Shown here: positions 1 to 11,606 of the stretch, piece by piece | Layout: each line of letters opens with the position of its first letter | How positions within the stretch are numbered: position 1 is the stretch's first letter | Translations under genes and position numbers: made by a program | NCBI GenBank assembly: GCA_963920575.1 | Contig: OY986970.1 | Coordinates: 19,292,170-19,356,169 of the forward strand | Length of the DNA stretch: 64,000 nt | Direction of reading: 5' to 3' | From: Narthecium ossifragum | Taxonomy: Eukaryota; Streptophyta; Magnoliopsida; Dioscoreales; Nartheciaceae | The notes under the pieces: generated by a model | What the model was told of the DNA's origin: nothing | What the model saw: only the letters and a program-made list of their open reading frames with translations | Databases searched by the model: none

Positions 1-1860
1 AGTAATAAATCACATACTTTCAGCGCAGAACTAATGATTGGATGATCCTTATAAAACCTGGTCACTCCTCATCACCGCAGAAAATCTCAGATGAAAAATT
101 CAGCGCCAAACTATAGGATCTAATATGAACCAATTCTGCCTAGACGGCAGACACACTTCATCACAGTATCTGAATGCAATCCCTCAAGTAAAAAAAAATT
201 ACTGAAGCACATTTACCTTGAAAATATTGAAAGGGAACACACTTCAATGCCATGAATAAGGTTAAATAAGTGTAGAAAATAATTCATATCTCTTCATTTC
301 TTTATAACTGTGATCCACATCTCTTTCCTCTCAGACACATGTGACATGTAGTTCAGCCGAGGTACTTAAGTTATCTACATACATTAACTCTGGTGCCTCA
401 CACACACGAAAAAAATGTGTTGTCCAGCTTATTATGGCCTGCGTAATCATAAATGTCTTATTTAGCTTTTGCAAATAACTTATGACTGGACCCATTGCCA
501 AATGGAGTTGTCCTCCAAGTTCCTCCCCTCTCCAGATTATTTCCCCCTTAATGTAATTATGTAACTAAGCTGTAATGTTGATGCAGAGCAATCTATAAGT
601 CACTTTGTCATCACTGTTCATTGAACCACAGTGCATGGCTTGCTGGACATATTTTATTGCACAAGTACCACCATACATGGATGACTAGAGTTTTCACACA
701 TCAGCTGTATCTGAACCAATGTTCTCTGTGCCAGCCGCCCAGCATGACATTTATCGTACCCTGGCACATACTGTTTACGGTATTTCTGAGTTTCAGAACG
801 CTTTTGGGCGCCGCCGGACCCGTGAGCCTTAAGTACTATAAAAATGACACAATAAACGGTATAACCCCAATTTCTACCTGATGTCACTGCCTCCTGCCTC
901 CTCTTCTCAGATTGCCCCTTCTGGCGACCACCTCTGATGCCTTTCCCCAAGGTTCCCTCTCCTCTCCTCTTCTCGTCTCCTCCCAGCCCTCCTCCCCCCT
1001 CACTCTCTATCTCACCGTAGCTGTGCTGCGGTACACATATTGGCATTTGAATCTATGATTAAACTTTGTTGATCACTCCAATGGTGTTTGGAGTTCTTAC
1101 TCTTCATAGTTTGGATGCGTCTTAGTGACATTCTCATGCCTTGATAGTCAAAGAACAGGACATTTCTTGCTCCTTATAAATTTCAAATTTATGCTATCTT
1201 GAAAAGGCAACTTTTTGGGAAAACGTTTAACTCTGCTTAACTACAGCAATAAGGTTCTACTGGAAATCACAAGCAATCAGGCTGGATAATTGTTGAGGTG
1301 GTAGTGAAAAGCTCCCATTATGACCGACTATATCATTCAAATTAATCATAATGGACAAGCCAACTCACACTAATAGCTCCAGAGAGCAACATGACATTGC
1401 GCCAAACAGTAGCTCAGCAAAGAATTTGATTGAGCACATTGTTTCCCCAAAACAGCCAATTCAATGATAGTATATTAGACATCCAAAGCAGGTAAAATGT
1501 GCAAATTTTACACTGCTATTGAGGTCCTATCAAGACAAATTTTATGTAAAGCTGGATTGGTAAAGGTACAATTCTTTCCAACATCCCTATGACAGAAAAT
1601 AAAAGCGGAAATAAATAAAAAACCTTAGGAGAATGGAGATGTGGAACTTAGGCTGCCCTAAGAAGGAAACTCAGCACATAGCATGCAGGATTAGTAAACA
1701 AAACATTACAAGGGGTATAATCTACAGATGAATATAATGTCAATGTTATAGAGAAACGAGATGAAGGATAGATCTATCTAGAAAGGTAGTCAATGCGCAA
1801 AGAAAAAAACTACACTCCCCAAAGGAACAGAAAGGATATCAAATGACCCATCTAACGCAC
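1..1860 (-). other. Phosphorylase intron 10 (partial); no further exon seen
   Basis: No phosphorylase motif from the C-terminal half could be recognised on the minus strand. The stretch 700-1050 is locally GC- and pyrimidine-rich and contains short open frames on both strands that resemble nothing I know; it may be an old repeat. Confidence 0.6.
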
Positions 1861-2067
1861 TTGTAAATGTCGTGGTAGAAGGCTCCCAAGAAGGTCAACA
1901 GGGATTTTCTCCAATCCTTCAGGAACTACAGTGTGGGTTGTAAAAGAGAAAATACTGCATACAGTATTCCATGCCTGATTCCAGCTGAGATTCTCCTCGT
2001 CAAGAAGCACCCTCATTACCTCAGGAATAGCAAGAGATGGATGCGTATCATTTAACTGCACTGCAAC
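1861..2067 (-). CDS. Exon 10 of phosphorylase (last exon in window)
   Basis: It encodes [20 protein letters not shown] and onward to SLLPRHLQ, residues 508-576. LNDTHP is the signature preceding the C-terminal domain. The acceptor is TTTGCAG and the donor TTACAA|GTGCGT. The next expected family block (the IIYDIN region) is not found between here and the left edge, so the following intron is at least 1.86 kb. Confidence 0.93.
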
Positions 2068-5000
2068 CTGCAAAACATTTTCAGCTGGTGAACAGACCTA
2101 GCAATAGGGCATGTCTGAGAAAATTAAAACTTCTCCAAAATAATCGTATGGAATCAAGCCCAGCTGATATGGTTTGTATTTTATAGAACAAACCTTCTCA
2201 GGAAATAGGCTAAAATTACTGTGTGTGTCCTTAAACCTTCGAATGATGTCTTGAACAGATGCTGAGACAAAGAAGTATTGTTGCTTCAATCGCAGCTCCT
2301 TGCCCTAACGAAGCAAATGTAGATGGAAATGTATTAGCAGTGTTTAATACTGACTAGCAACCCTGAAAACAATTACAGATGTAAGAACAACATATGCAAC
2401 ATGCAACAACTACAGTTCAAAAACAAAGATAGGCTATGTGAAGATAGTTTATTTTCTCTTGTTTGAGTCTGATTCGGGACTTGGTATTTGACTTTGGGCT
2501 GTATTGCGTGCAGTGCACTGCCGGGAGCCGGTGCAAGCGAATCAGTCAAGACGGTTGGGTAAAGCCATTTGAGGACACATTGTATTTTATTGATGATTGG
2601 TTCTCTATAAAGAGACATTTCATTTATGCATCTTCTCACATTCTCCCCAAAGCCTAGATTTACTCGAGCAGCCACCTTGAGCACTGTCAGAGCACATTGG
2701 AGACTGCCGGAGTCGCCAGAGCGCTCTGAGGACTTATACCTTGACTGTTGACACGTGTAGATAACCATCCGGGACCATTTTCCACACCGATTTGAGGTAA
2801 AAAATCAATCCTACTCTTTCCTTGCATTTTACCTATTATGGATCCTCGCTTCCGCAATTTAATCGTCGAGCATATGGAAATTGCGGAAAAATTAGATGGA
2901 AATTGGATCTGCAATTGGTATTGAACCCCAGACATTAACCTACAGAAAAACCACCTAAAAGGGGGTTAAACAAATTAGGAAACATGATATGTGGAACGTT
3001 TGGTTTGGACCAGAAAATTTCCAACCAAAATAGATCAGAATAATGTCAAAAATCAACTGAAATCATCGTTTTAGGGCTGCGGCACCGCTTCAGTGAACAT
3101 TGCTCATGAGAGGGGGCTGGAGACCAGGGCACACGCACGTGCACGACACTTGCGCGCATTGGGTCGTACGCCTGGGTACGCCAACTGTGGTTCATGCATA
3201 TGGTTTCATCCCATAGTGGAAAAGAATGCAGGCATTCCCAGCTTTAAAAGCTGGTTTCCCAGGTATTTAACTGGAGTATCCCCACTTGGTAAGTGTATTT
3301 TGATCCATTTAGATACAATTGAAACAATTTCACAGTGCTTCTCTTGGTTTAGATGTGAATCATATCCGTTCCTAGGAGTTTCAGGCCTGTTGAGACATGC
3401 TTCGGGGCGTTGAGGACAATTAGCATTAAATCGAATCATGCCCTTGGTTTAGGACTTAGAAAAATCAGGATGTGACAGGCTAACGAACTTTTAATTTACT
3501 ATTCAAGAATTTCTTGTAAATTATTGTCATAGGAAAAAAACTTGAATTACATTATCTGGAAGACAAATAAACATAACAAACAAATGGCGTTCAAAGGACA
3601 AAACGAACTTTGTAATGTCAAAAATGATTAAGATGTTAAACTTGTGCATTAATTTTTCACCGATATTGACATAAGGGATATGGTTTTCGTATATAATAGG
3701 CCAAAATCAAAATTGCAAAACAAGGCATTTAGTGATTTTGTTTCTAGTTGTTACAGTGTTTATGACACAAAGCCTAGCACAGATAGCTCCAGAAGCCACC
3801 TCTGACAAGGGGATATTAACAAAGTTTGTGCCCTTGTGAAAAAAAAAACCCCACAATATTTCGAAGCCAATCACACTCCCCTCAATCAGTTGGTGTAAAG
3901 AATGTCACAGTGAGTTTTTCACTGCTAATGTACAAACAGACCACATTGAGACTTTGAACAACCAACGTAGATTTTATGCCCAAATATGCAAATTTTTAGC
4001 TGTATTATGAAGCCTGAAGGTAGCAGAAACACACCTGATAAGAACGATCATCTGGATACAAGACATTACTAATTGTCTCAGCCCTCTGTCTATTGATTAC
4101 AGCATTGATGTAATCTCCAGTATTAAACGATTCCTGACAAGAAAACTCCACATTTGTTATGAAAAGGAAGCTCAAGTCTCCGTGCATCATGGCTCTTCAA
4201 GTTTTCCACATATCATACAATGAAAGTACCAACAATGCGGAAAGCTAGGATTACGAAGGCATAAACAAAGGTTTGGATTTGAATTGGATTATGACAAATA
4301 AACAATGTGAAAAGACATCGCCCTAAACCCGCTTTTTTTAACTGTGTCGCGATCCCTTTGATGTTTCATGCTGAAAAGGTACCAGTATACTTGGTGCCAT
4401 CTGACACTGTAAACCTTGGATGTGACAAACATGGTAAGAAGCTTTAAGAGACAAGGAAGCATGTGGCAACCAAAAAAACTTAAAAATAACACTCTTCCAA
4501 TATAGAGTTTCAGGAGACGGCTTGGAAGTTGGAACTATACATACCATTTCATGCCGGGCACTAGGTTTTGCTGCCCAAAGCCGAAGATTTATAGTATTCC
4601 TTGTCCCATAACCTGGTATTGGGTTGTCATAAGCAACGGCCTCAACCTGTCCAGCATGATATCAAAGATATTTGCTTTTTTAGAGAGAGAACATTTTGCG
4701 AGTTCAGTGAAAATAAGACCTTAATATTACCGTTTCTCCAGGAACCCAAACTTTATTGCTTTCACCATTTGAAAGCATGTCTTCAACAGTCCCATAAAAC
4801 TAATGCATCGGGGAATGTGTAAGTAGGCATAAGCAGATACACATGAAGAAGTGGACGCTGTCAGATGACAGCTTAATACAACACGAAGCTACATAAAAGC
4901 AATAGCAAACCTTCACTGCATATGAAACATTGACACGCTCTATCTCCCAAGGGTTTCCAAAGTTCAGCCAATAATCAGGCTGCTCGTGTTGAAACCCATC

Positions 5001-8000
5001 CTGTATAACCTGGCGGAACGACCCATACTGATAACGGAGTCCATAACTGCAAATTAGGAAACAAACTTTATCCACTAGTGAAATCAAGTAAAATATAGAA
5101 AATCCTTTCGCTTTGCTATATACCAACTAAACAAAGTGAACACTGAGGATGGCTGCTGTCAGAATAGAGACAAACACAGGTTTGCAACCTTAAGTCCAGA
5201 AAAGAAATCTGGTATTAGTTATGTGAGTTATGTCTAACGACTCTAACCATTAGGTAAGCAACTGATACCACTGAAAAGAAGAAAAAATGAAGGGAGGTCA
5301 GGATTACAGACCTTCATATGGTGGAACAGATAAAGTATGCACCTAATTTAAAAAATATACCAAAACTAGTCTAATCAAACCAGTAAGCAGTCATACCCCC
5401 AAGCAGGGAGGTCCATAGTTGCTAACGAATCCATCTGACATGCAGAAAGACGAGCTAGACCGCCATTACCTAATGCTGCATCTCCTTCCTTGTATGCAAA
5501 AAAGCAAAATATTGAGTATTCAACCAAAATAAAGATTAGATAATGTTTGCTTCAGAGTACAGAAACAACCATAAACCATACAAACGCCTCATCCCATATG
5601 TCACGGTTAGCAAGAAGTTGAAGAAGAAACAGAAAATAGATATTTGCAGATTCAAGTTTAGAAGCAATTAAATGCAATGCACTTTGCAACATAATCATTC
5701 ATTACCAAGGCAGGTCAACAAGAGATGGTGAGCTTGCTGTATACCACAGTATAGATCACATATTTCCGCTTATTTCTAAAAGAAACCTAACTGCTCAAAG
5801 ATGAAGTACAGTAGACAGTACTTGTACAGCAGGTACAGCATTTCCTTCTGTTCGCCCTTTAACATCCACTCAAAAGGAAATATCTTTATTTTCTAAATCT
5901 GCTGCAGTCAACATTTTTGGTTGCTACTAGAATCAAGCTCTTTTTTTTTCCGCTATCCTCACCATCTTTCTTTTTTCAATTTTCAGCCTTGATTGGATAA
6001 AATATAGAAATAGGTATCGTTACTTATACACTGAACACTTAGCTTCGAAGTGCTTAAATTTCCATTCTGCAAGTTGATTTTGGCTTCTGAACTGATGTAC
6101 GCATGCAGCATATAAAAATAGGGGATGGTGGAGAAAAGCAGAGGGCAAATATGAATGGTAGGGCTGGGTAATGGGTGATGGCATAGGTTGATGTGACAAG
6201 GGATTAATCTATATCACGGCAAGGACCCTCACCAATCACATGTACCGGCCCATTTCAACAGCAAACGTCAAGATTTGCCCAACTATTTGGCGTCAATTTT
6301 AGGAATTCTGATTTGCCAACCATTTCCCTTAGCCTTACCTCTACCATTGTTATAGATGCTTCATATTCCAAAAGTAAATCGAATCAGAAATTTTCGCCAT
6401 GGCTTGGCATCTTCTTACAACTCAATTTCACGCAAATATCAACCCTCCACATCCAGACTTGAGACTGTCATTGGCAGTAAGGAACAATTTTGAAGCACCC
6501 AATGACATACTAAAACTTCCACTCCTTATGTAACCTATCCTATCATTGGGGACCAACCAGACCTCTATATTCCACTTAATAAACATATTATCTCAAGCAT
6601 TTTGGATAAGCTTGTTTTCCTTTGGATATACATGTGAAATAAGATGGCCTGAATTTGTGCTTTCTGAGTGGGAACTGAGTTGCTCATGCTTAATGTCTCA
6701 AGATGGGTCACCACGAATCGAGAAGAGCTTTTGACAAGACGTGTATCAATATAGGGCGGCTTCTACTGCCCTTTTTTATGTGCATAAGAAATCTACTTGT
6801 CGTGGACATAAAATATGCAGATAAGACTTATGCTGAATTAATTTGAGACACTGTTCAGTGATGATGTAAGATTGTGACCTGATGCCAAACTAAATGATGC
6901 CAAAAACTGTAGAAAAAATATCCTTGAATAAAATTACAGCTCTCATAAAATATGGCATTATAAATGCAAATCTAAGCAAAAGCTAAGGGAACAAAGATCC
7001 TCTTTCCTCATATTAGATCTATCAGACTACAGAAAGCGAAATGCAAGGACCTTAGCAGAATAAGGAATCAAGTTAACCAACATTCATCGGACTTTGATGC
7101 TTTTGTCGAAAATAAAGAAACTCAAGAGCAAGGATTTCCATACCGGTGGTACGCGCCGTTCCGGTCTCCGGCCGGTACGGTACGTACCGCCGGTACGGTG
7201 CGTACCGGACCGGTACGCCGGCAAACCGGTCATGAAAGGCTTGTTTGGCATGTTCTAGGGTGTTTTGGTTCGTTTCTTATTTGATTTGAAATACATTGAA
7301 GCTAACTAATGTAATTAACAATTAAAGTTGATATTCACTTTGTATTCAACATCTCCAATTGGTCAAATATCATTTCTTATATGAAAGCAGAGTGACAAGT
7401 TGTCAAAGTAGTATAATATAATACTGTTGTGCCGCCCCCGGAACAAAAATGGATCTTAGGATTTGTTTTAGTGAATCCGGATTAGGTTATGGATATAAAT
7501 AACCTATTTTGTCTCCTTCCTTATTTTTTCTCTGCTTCCCCCTCTCCATCTCTCTTCCTCAAACCGGTACAGGCCGGTACACATCCGATCCCCCCCAAAT
7601 CCGATCCGGGGGGGAAAACCGGACCGGTTAGCCACCGGTCCGGTAAAAACCGGCCGGTACGCACTGTACCGGCAGGTATGGAAATCCATGCTCAAGAGAA
7701 ATGTTAAAAACGTGATCCTAAGAAAAATTCTGATGAGGATTATGTAATCACAAATTGAGACTGATGAGTTCAATGTGAGTCAGCATTAATAAGTATGGGC
7801 TTATAGACAAGTGCGCTAGGGGTTAAAATAGTGATAGATACAGAGCTGAAGAACCAAATAGGATCACGTGGACAATAAAGAATAGTGTGACATAGAAGAT
7901 GAGACATTTATCTCGGGCAAAAGTATAACATAAATGAGAGATAAGTGTTAGGTGTTCTAGAAGTTGTGCAAAATTAGTCAAAGAAGCTCAGATTAACAAA

Positions 8001-11000
8001 GGTAAAAGCTCAGGAAAGAGCTGAATGGCAAACCATAAATAGGAGTCAAACCCCAATGAAGGCATGCTTATGGTTATGTTAACAGAACCATGTCAACTTT
8101 GAGGACTTGTGAGATCACTCCTGCCAAATACTATAGCAGATGTCGAAGAATAGTCGTATCATCCATTCTGACATGGAATGAAAAAGAATCAGGAATACAT
8201 ACACGCTGATTATGCTGATGGCAGCACTGACTTAGATGCCAAGGACGATCATGCAACCCACAAATAAAGCCTTAAGGTCATTCTAACTCACGCATACATA
8301 AAGGATCCTAAGATTAGCAAAAACCGACAAGCTTGATTTTGAGAACAGCAGCAGAAAGAACGAATTGTGTATGAATGTATAGTACTTCAAAAGCAGTTTA
8401 TAGAATACCCGAAAGCTAGCTCCTGACCTGCTCTGCCAATACTTCATACTCAAAGCCAAGTTGACTCAAGGCATCTGCAAACTGGTCTCGAACACCTAAA
8501 TTGATGACGCTGTTCGATAAAGTACGCCCTGAAATGAGCAAATGAAGAGAGCTAGAGTCATAATCGAGGAAGAGAATTTGAAGAACCAGTAAAATCTAAC
8601 TCTTAACTTCCATGTTGAAAAACAGGACAGCTATCTAAAGAAGATAAGAGCAGAATAAATTCATCAGAGGGACAGTAGATATGCAAAAGAAAAGAATAAA
8701 TTGGGAAGTTATGATGATACCCATAAGGAACTCCAAAGAAAGAAAGTAAAGTCTCTTTGGGTTTTTCCTCTTAAAGAATTGGAGAGTATCATGCCATCGT
8801 TCAATCAGGCGGTCTCTAACACCATGTGACAATGCCTGTAGTTACAATAGAAAGGAAAAAAATTGCATATCAGATGTCACAGCTGACAATGTAAGCTACA
8901 TCTCTCATCAGAAAGGAAATATCTGTTTTCAGAAGGAAAGACACTATTGATTCAACACTAAAACACGCGAAAAAAGCATGGGATTCTTAAGCACAAGTTA
9001 ATTTAATGCTACAAGTTTGATCCTTTGAATTTAACAAAGATAAAACTTGGAGCTTCAGAATAAGGCAAACTCCTAAGATTGCGCTAGACAGAAAGGAAGT
9101 AGATAATCTTCACTGCAAAAACCATCATTTGTAACCTCAACTCCAGGATGCTTGTGAAACCCTCTTCTTTCAAACTTAGGAACCCTCACAAAATGCAACT
9201 TAAGCAAACACCTCAGATAGTATTCTCACAAATTTTGAATACTTTAGTTGATTATGTAAGATGCATGTCACAGCCTCACAAAAGTAATTAGCTATGGAAG
9301 AAAATAAGCATGCATCTTGTACATGAAATACTTAATGTCAAACTGCAACTTTGAACATGCATCTTATAATCGCTTCCCACTCCAACTTCCATTTCCACTA
9401 TGTCCAACTAAAGTTTCTAGCCCTTGAAAGTAAAATGTAGCAACTATAAGCAAGGATTGCCGTACCGGTGGCACACACCACGCCACTAATTGACCGGAAC
9501 AATATGTACCACTAGTACGCACCCGTGCCGGTTGAAAAGCCTTGCCATGGCTATTTTTGGGTGCTTTTTTGCAATTCTTTCCCTCCTCTCCTTACCCTCT
9601 TTCTCTCCTCTCCTTTCCCTCTTTCTCTTCCCCTCTCTCTCTTCTTTCCCTCTTTCTTCTTCCTTTCTCCCTTCTTCCTTCTCCTCTTCTTTCCCTCTTA
9701 CCTCCTCCTCTCCTCTGCCTATCCTCGTTATTAAAGAGAATGGAGCCGTGAATGGCCACATGCCCATCCCATCAGCACCAACAGTCCACTATTAGACCGG
9801 TACGTACCAATCCAAACCATAAGTTTCGACCGATACACCCCAGCACATCCCGAAACCAGTTTCAGGTGTGGATATTGACCCGACTCCTCACCGGGTCGGT
9901 AAATACCGGCCGGTATGGCAATCACTAACTATATAAGTACATCATAATAGAACAAAGTTCATCCATATGATACTTAACAATTCCCATTCATAAGATACGG
10001 AGGAGATATAGCAATTATCCACAATGTCTTACAGCTTTACCTAAAGGAATTTAATGTTCAAATGGAATAGTCAAAGTTTCAAAAAATTTAAAGCTTCAAA
10101 TTTTTATGATGAAAGTTCCCTCACTCCCTGTCCCTCTTCATGCGACTGAGAACCATGTCCAAGAAGAGAGGAGCGTGCTTAGCCATGGAGGGAAGAAATG
10201 CATAGTCTTAAGATGAGAACTGACCAAAATAATATAACCACTAGTTGAAACCACATCCAACATGAAGAATGAAATACGAACTTGTGCGAATCAGGAACCT
10301 TGATATAAAGAAACTTCACATACCAAAGGTATTACTAGAATCGCAAAGAAAAACTAGGAAGTAACACGGAAAGACTCGCACGAGTAACAGACGGTGAACG
10401 AGGAAACAAAAACAAATGCTGGACAAAAGACAGTTAACAATACACCAAGAAACTTTACATAACAACCTAGTGTAATATGCAAATGGATTCATCAATATGC
10501 TTGACTGAATTCCGTGAATAGTTTCTAAAAAGATGTGTAGCAAACAAATAAGATAGTGGTTCGGCAACCTGGTAAGCCTCGAAATCATCAAAGCTAAACC
10601 TCGACCTCGCAACAGTATACTCCACATGGTCCAAGATGTCCTTCTGCAAGCTAATTGGATCATTCTTGAGAAACCCATCCATCAAGCCAAACATCCTCTC
10701 CGCCCTCCCCGTCCCCGTCCCCTCCCCAGCCTCCGCAGCCCCAATGCCCGGCCCCTGCACCACCACGCCTCTCGAACCCTCCACCGCCAACCCCTTCCCC
10801 ACCGTCTTGTCCCCAACATCGCCATCAATCGCATCACACAGCACCCTCTCGATCCGACGCAATCCCTCGGGGTCCTCGATCTTCTTACCATGGGAGTCCA
10901 CCACGAAGAACCGTTTTATAAACAAGTCCCCCTCGAACTCCACGGTGGCGCGCTCGATCCGGAGGCCAAGAACCTTGAGAACCCGCGTGATCACCTGGAG

Positions 11001-11264
11001 CAGCCCGATACGATTTCTTGCGCGGATAACGAATGCCGTGGCTTCAGGCGACTGCTCATTGTCGGAGGTGACCGTTGCCGATGGCGTCGGTGCCGCCGGA
11101 GCGCCGCCGGATGCAGCAACACGGGTGGTTGGAGTTCGGTGTTGGATCTTGGGTAAGGATAGGGAACGAAGGCAGGGGTTTTGGAGGAGGGTTTTGGGAG
11201 GTGACGGGGGTAGAATGGGAAGAGAAGGACGAGCATGGAAGAGGAGGGAGGAGATGGTGGACAT
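1861..11264 (-). CDS. Alpha-glucan phosphorylase with N-terminal ACT domain (5' half, 10 exons)
   Basis: Glucan phosphorylases release glucose-1-phosphate from alpha-1,4-glucan ends using pyridoxal phosphate. Ten minus-strand exons (11264-10569, 8835-8721, 8528-8428, 5488-5397, 5046-4911, 4799-4731, 4646-4545, 4133-4035, 2304-2194, 2067-1861) all have AG/GT borders and matching phases, giving 576 codons without a stop. Family landmarks in order are [76 protein letters not shown] and [19 protein letters not shown]. Residues 1-50 look like a plastid transit peptide and 78-146 an ACT domain. The [12 protein letters not shown] text is closer to animal, fungal and bacterial enzymes than to the usual plant PHO1 and PHO2 types, so I infer the less studied plant class often labelled glycogen phosphorylase 1-like. 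The PLP-binding half lies off the left edge. No exon defect is seen. Confidence 0.93.
2194..2304 (-). CDS. Exon 9 of phosphorylase
   Basis: It encodes [20 protein letters not shown] and then [17 protein letters not shown], residues 471-507. The [13 protein letters not shown] block is diagnostic of the family. The acceptor is TCGTTAG and the donor GAGAAG|GTTTGT. Confidence 0.94.
2305..4034 (-). other. Phosphorylase intron 8, with decayed LTR-element sequence
   Basis: This 1.7 kb intron holds the copia-like LTR remnant described at 2440-2913, plus about 550 bases after it (to near 3480) that are probably the same element's decayed internal DNA. The rest is AT-rich without recognisable features. 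Confidence 0.6.
2440..2913 (+). mobile_element. Degenerate Ty1/copia-like LTR
   Basis: The stretch ends in ..GGATCTGCA and is followed by TTGGTATTGAACCCC, which resembles a decayed initiator-Met primer-binding site (TGGTATCAGAGC). The text CTGTTGACACGTGTAGATAACC and GTCGAGCATATGG reads like plant copia LTR ends I have seen, but the match is from memory. It sits in an intron of the phosphorylase gene on the opposite strand. The left boundary is uncertain. Confidence 0.35.
4035..4133 (-). CDS. Exon 8 of phosphorylase
   Basis: It encodes [20 protein letters not shown] and then [13 protein letters not shown], residues 438-470. FNTGDY and the ISNVLYPDD block are typical. The acceptor is CTTGTCAG and the donor TATCAG|GTGTGT. 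Confidence 0.93.
4545..4646 (-). CDS. Exon 7 of phosphorylase
   Basis: It encodes [19 protein letters not shown] and then [15 protein letters not shown], residues 404-437. [14 protein letters not shown] is a hallmark block. The acceptor is GGACAG and the donor GAAATG|GTATGT. Confidence 0.94.
4731..4799 (-). CDS. Exon 6 of phosphorylase (short)
   Basis: A 69-base exon encoding [19 protein letters not shown] and then PGET, residues 381-403. The acceptor is GCATTAG and the donor GAAACG|GTAATA. This stretch is variable in the family and is placed by the flanking blocks and by phase. Confidence 0.88.
4911..5046 (-). CDS. Exon 5 of phosphorylase
   Basis: It encodes [19 protein letters not shown] and then [18 protein letters not shown], residues 335-380. 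GLRYQYG and GNPWE are family signatures. The acceptor is TTTGCAG and the donor GTGAAG|GTTTGC. Confidence 0.94.
5397..5488 (-). CDS. Exon 4 of phosphorylase
   Basis: It encodes [20 protein letters not shown] and then [11 protein letters not shown], residues 305-335 in part. DAALGNGGL is one of the most conserved phosphorylase motifs and contributes to the active-site and PLP region. The acceptor is ACAAG and the donor TTGGGG|GTATGA; the exon leaves with two bases. Confidence 0.94.
5489..8427 (-). other. Phosphorylase intron 3 (2.9 kb), hosts a MITE
   Basis: The largest complete intron in the window. Apart from the hAT-like element at 7129-7690 nothing is recognisable; it is AT-rich with scattered short open frames that I regard as chance. 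Confidence 0.7.
7129..7690. mobile_element. hAT-like MITE 1 with CCGGTAC palindromes
   Basis: It is bounded by an exact 8-bp target duplication CTCAAGAG (7121-7128 and 7691-7698). The ends are inverted: CAAGGATTTCCATACC at left, and CATGGATTTCCATACC when the right end is read on the other strand. CA..TG ends with an 8-bp duplication fit the hAT superfamily. Subterminal regions are packed with CCGGTAC/GTACCGG palindromes. There is no transposase, so it is non-autonomous. The 562-bp length is within the MITE range. Confidence 0.8.
8428..8528 (-). CDS. Exon 3 of phosphorylase
   Basis: It encodes (G)[16 protein letters not shown] and then [11 protein letters not shown], residues 271-304. The acceptor is TTTCAG and the donor GAGCAG|GTCAGG. 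The first two bases complete the glycine codon begun in exon 2. Confidence 0.93.
8721..8835 (-). CDS. Exon 2 of phosphorylase
   Basis: It encodes residues 233-270 plus one base: [19 protein letters not shown] and then [13 protein letters not shown], the first conserved block of glucan phosphorylases. The acceptor is CTACAG and the donor is ATGG|GTATCA. It enters in phase 0 and leaves with one base, completed by exon 3. Confidence 0.93.
8836..10568 (-). other. Phosphorylase intron 1 (1.7 kb), hosts a second MITE
   Basis: It separates the ACT-domain exon from the first phosphorylase block. It contains the hAT-like element at 9451-9927; nothing else is recognised. The run 9576-9720 is a C/T-rich tract inside that element. 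Confidence 0.7.
9451..9927. mobile_element. hAT-like MITE 2, relative of MITE 1
   Basis: The ends CAAGGATTGCCGTACCGG and, inverted, AGTGATTGCCATACCGGCC match MITE 1 in arrangement. The flanks share ACTATA (9443-9448 and 9928-9933), an imperfect 8-bp duplication. The centre has a long pyrimidine tract (9576-9720) instead of the MITE 1 centre, so the two share ends more than middles. Confidence 0.65.
10569..11264 (-). CDS. Exon 1: transit peptide, ACT domain, start of phosphorylase fold
   Basis: This exon encodes residues 1-232. The start is the ATG at 11264; the next 50 residues are rich in Ser, Pro, Leu and Arg with almost no acids, as in chloroplast transit peptides, with a possible processing site near RVAAS. 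Residues 78-146 read [19 protein letters not shown] then [19 protein letters not shown] then [17 protein letters not shown], the beta-alpha-beta-beta-alpha-beta pattern of ACT domains, including the loop glycine of RIGLL. A Gly/Ala/Val-rich linker (147-190) leads to the phosphorylase N-terminus, ending DDFEAYQ. The exon ends in phase 0 with donor CAG|GTTGCC, a weak but GT-type site. Alone it could be taken for a separate ACR-type ACT protein, but the phosphorylase text at its end and the phase match to exon 2 argue for one gene. GC content is far above the flanks. Confidence 0.92.
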
Positions 11265-11470
11265 TATGGGAACAAAAGTTTGGATTTAGGAGTAGAAGAG
11301 AGATGAAGTTGAGAAAAGAGTTGGGGGAATAAACAGTCCTTTCTAATTAATCACTACGAGCTAGACTACGCAGCGACTCCAGCGAGAGATCTTGGCGAGG
11401 ACGAGCTCCAACGGGCAATTTAAACGGTTGACTTTTAGCTAACGTTTCTCGGCGCCGCCAGGATTAATAT
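11265..11470 (-). promoter_or_regulatory. 5' leader and proximal promoter of the phosphorylase gene
   Basis: Read on the minus strand, the 75 bases before the ATG are C/T-rich (CTCTTTTCTCAACTTCATC), as in many plant 5' leaders. GGTTGACT at 11426-11433 contains a W-box-type TTGAC core. No clear TATA box is seen. The boundary is arbitrary. Confidence 0.4.
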
Positions 11471-11606
11471 GGTGAGATAAATTATGGGATAAAAGTTATT
11501 TTATTTTGGTGTTTGGTTGACAAACATGAAGGTAATGATTATTTAGATAAGAAAATGGTGTTCGAATGAAAAAGATGGGATATGAATAAGGATTCGTGAC
11601 ATGGAA

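Noticed and set aside
621..1046. Overlapping frames of 86 and 130 codons near the left edge
   Set aside because: No recognisable domain, no splice or start context supporting a gene, and they lie in the expected phosphorylase intron.
9490..9795. Ser/Leu/Pro-rich and Glu/Arg/Gly-rich frames
   Set aside because: They are translations of the C/T tract in MITE 2 on both strands.
10467..11264. A stand-alone ACT-domain (ACR-type) gene
   Set aside because: The exon ends in phosphorylase text (DDFEAYQ) with a phase-matched donor to the next phosphorylase exon, so it is the first exon of the larger gene.
10626..11289. Plus-strand open frames of 176-217 codons
   Set aside because: They are antisense to the GC-rich ACT exon; composition explains the lack of stops and no domain is visible.
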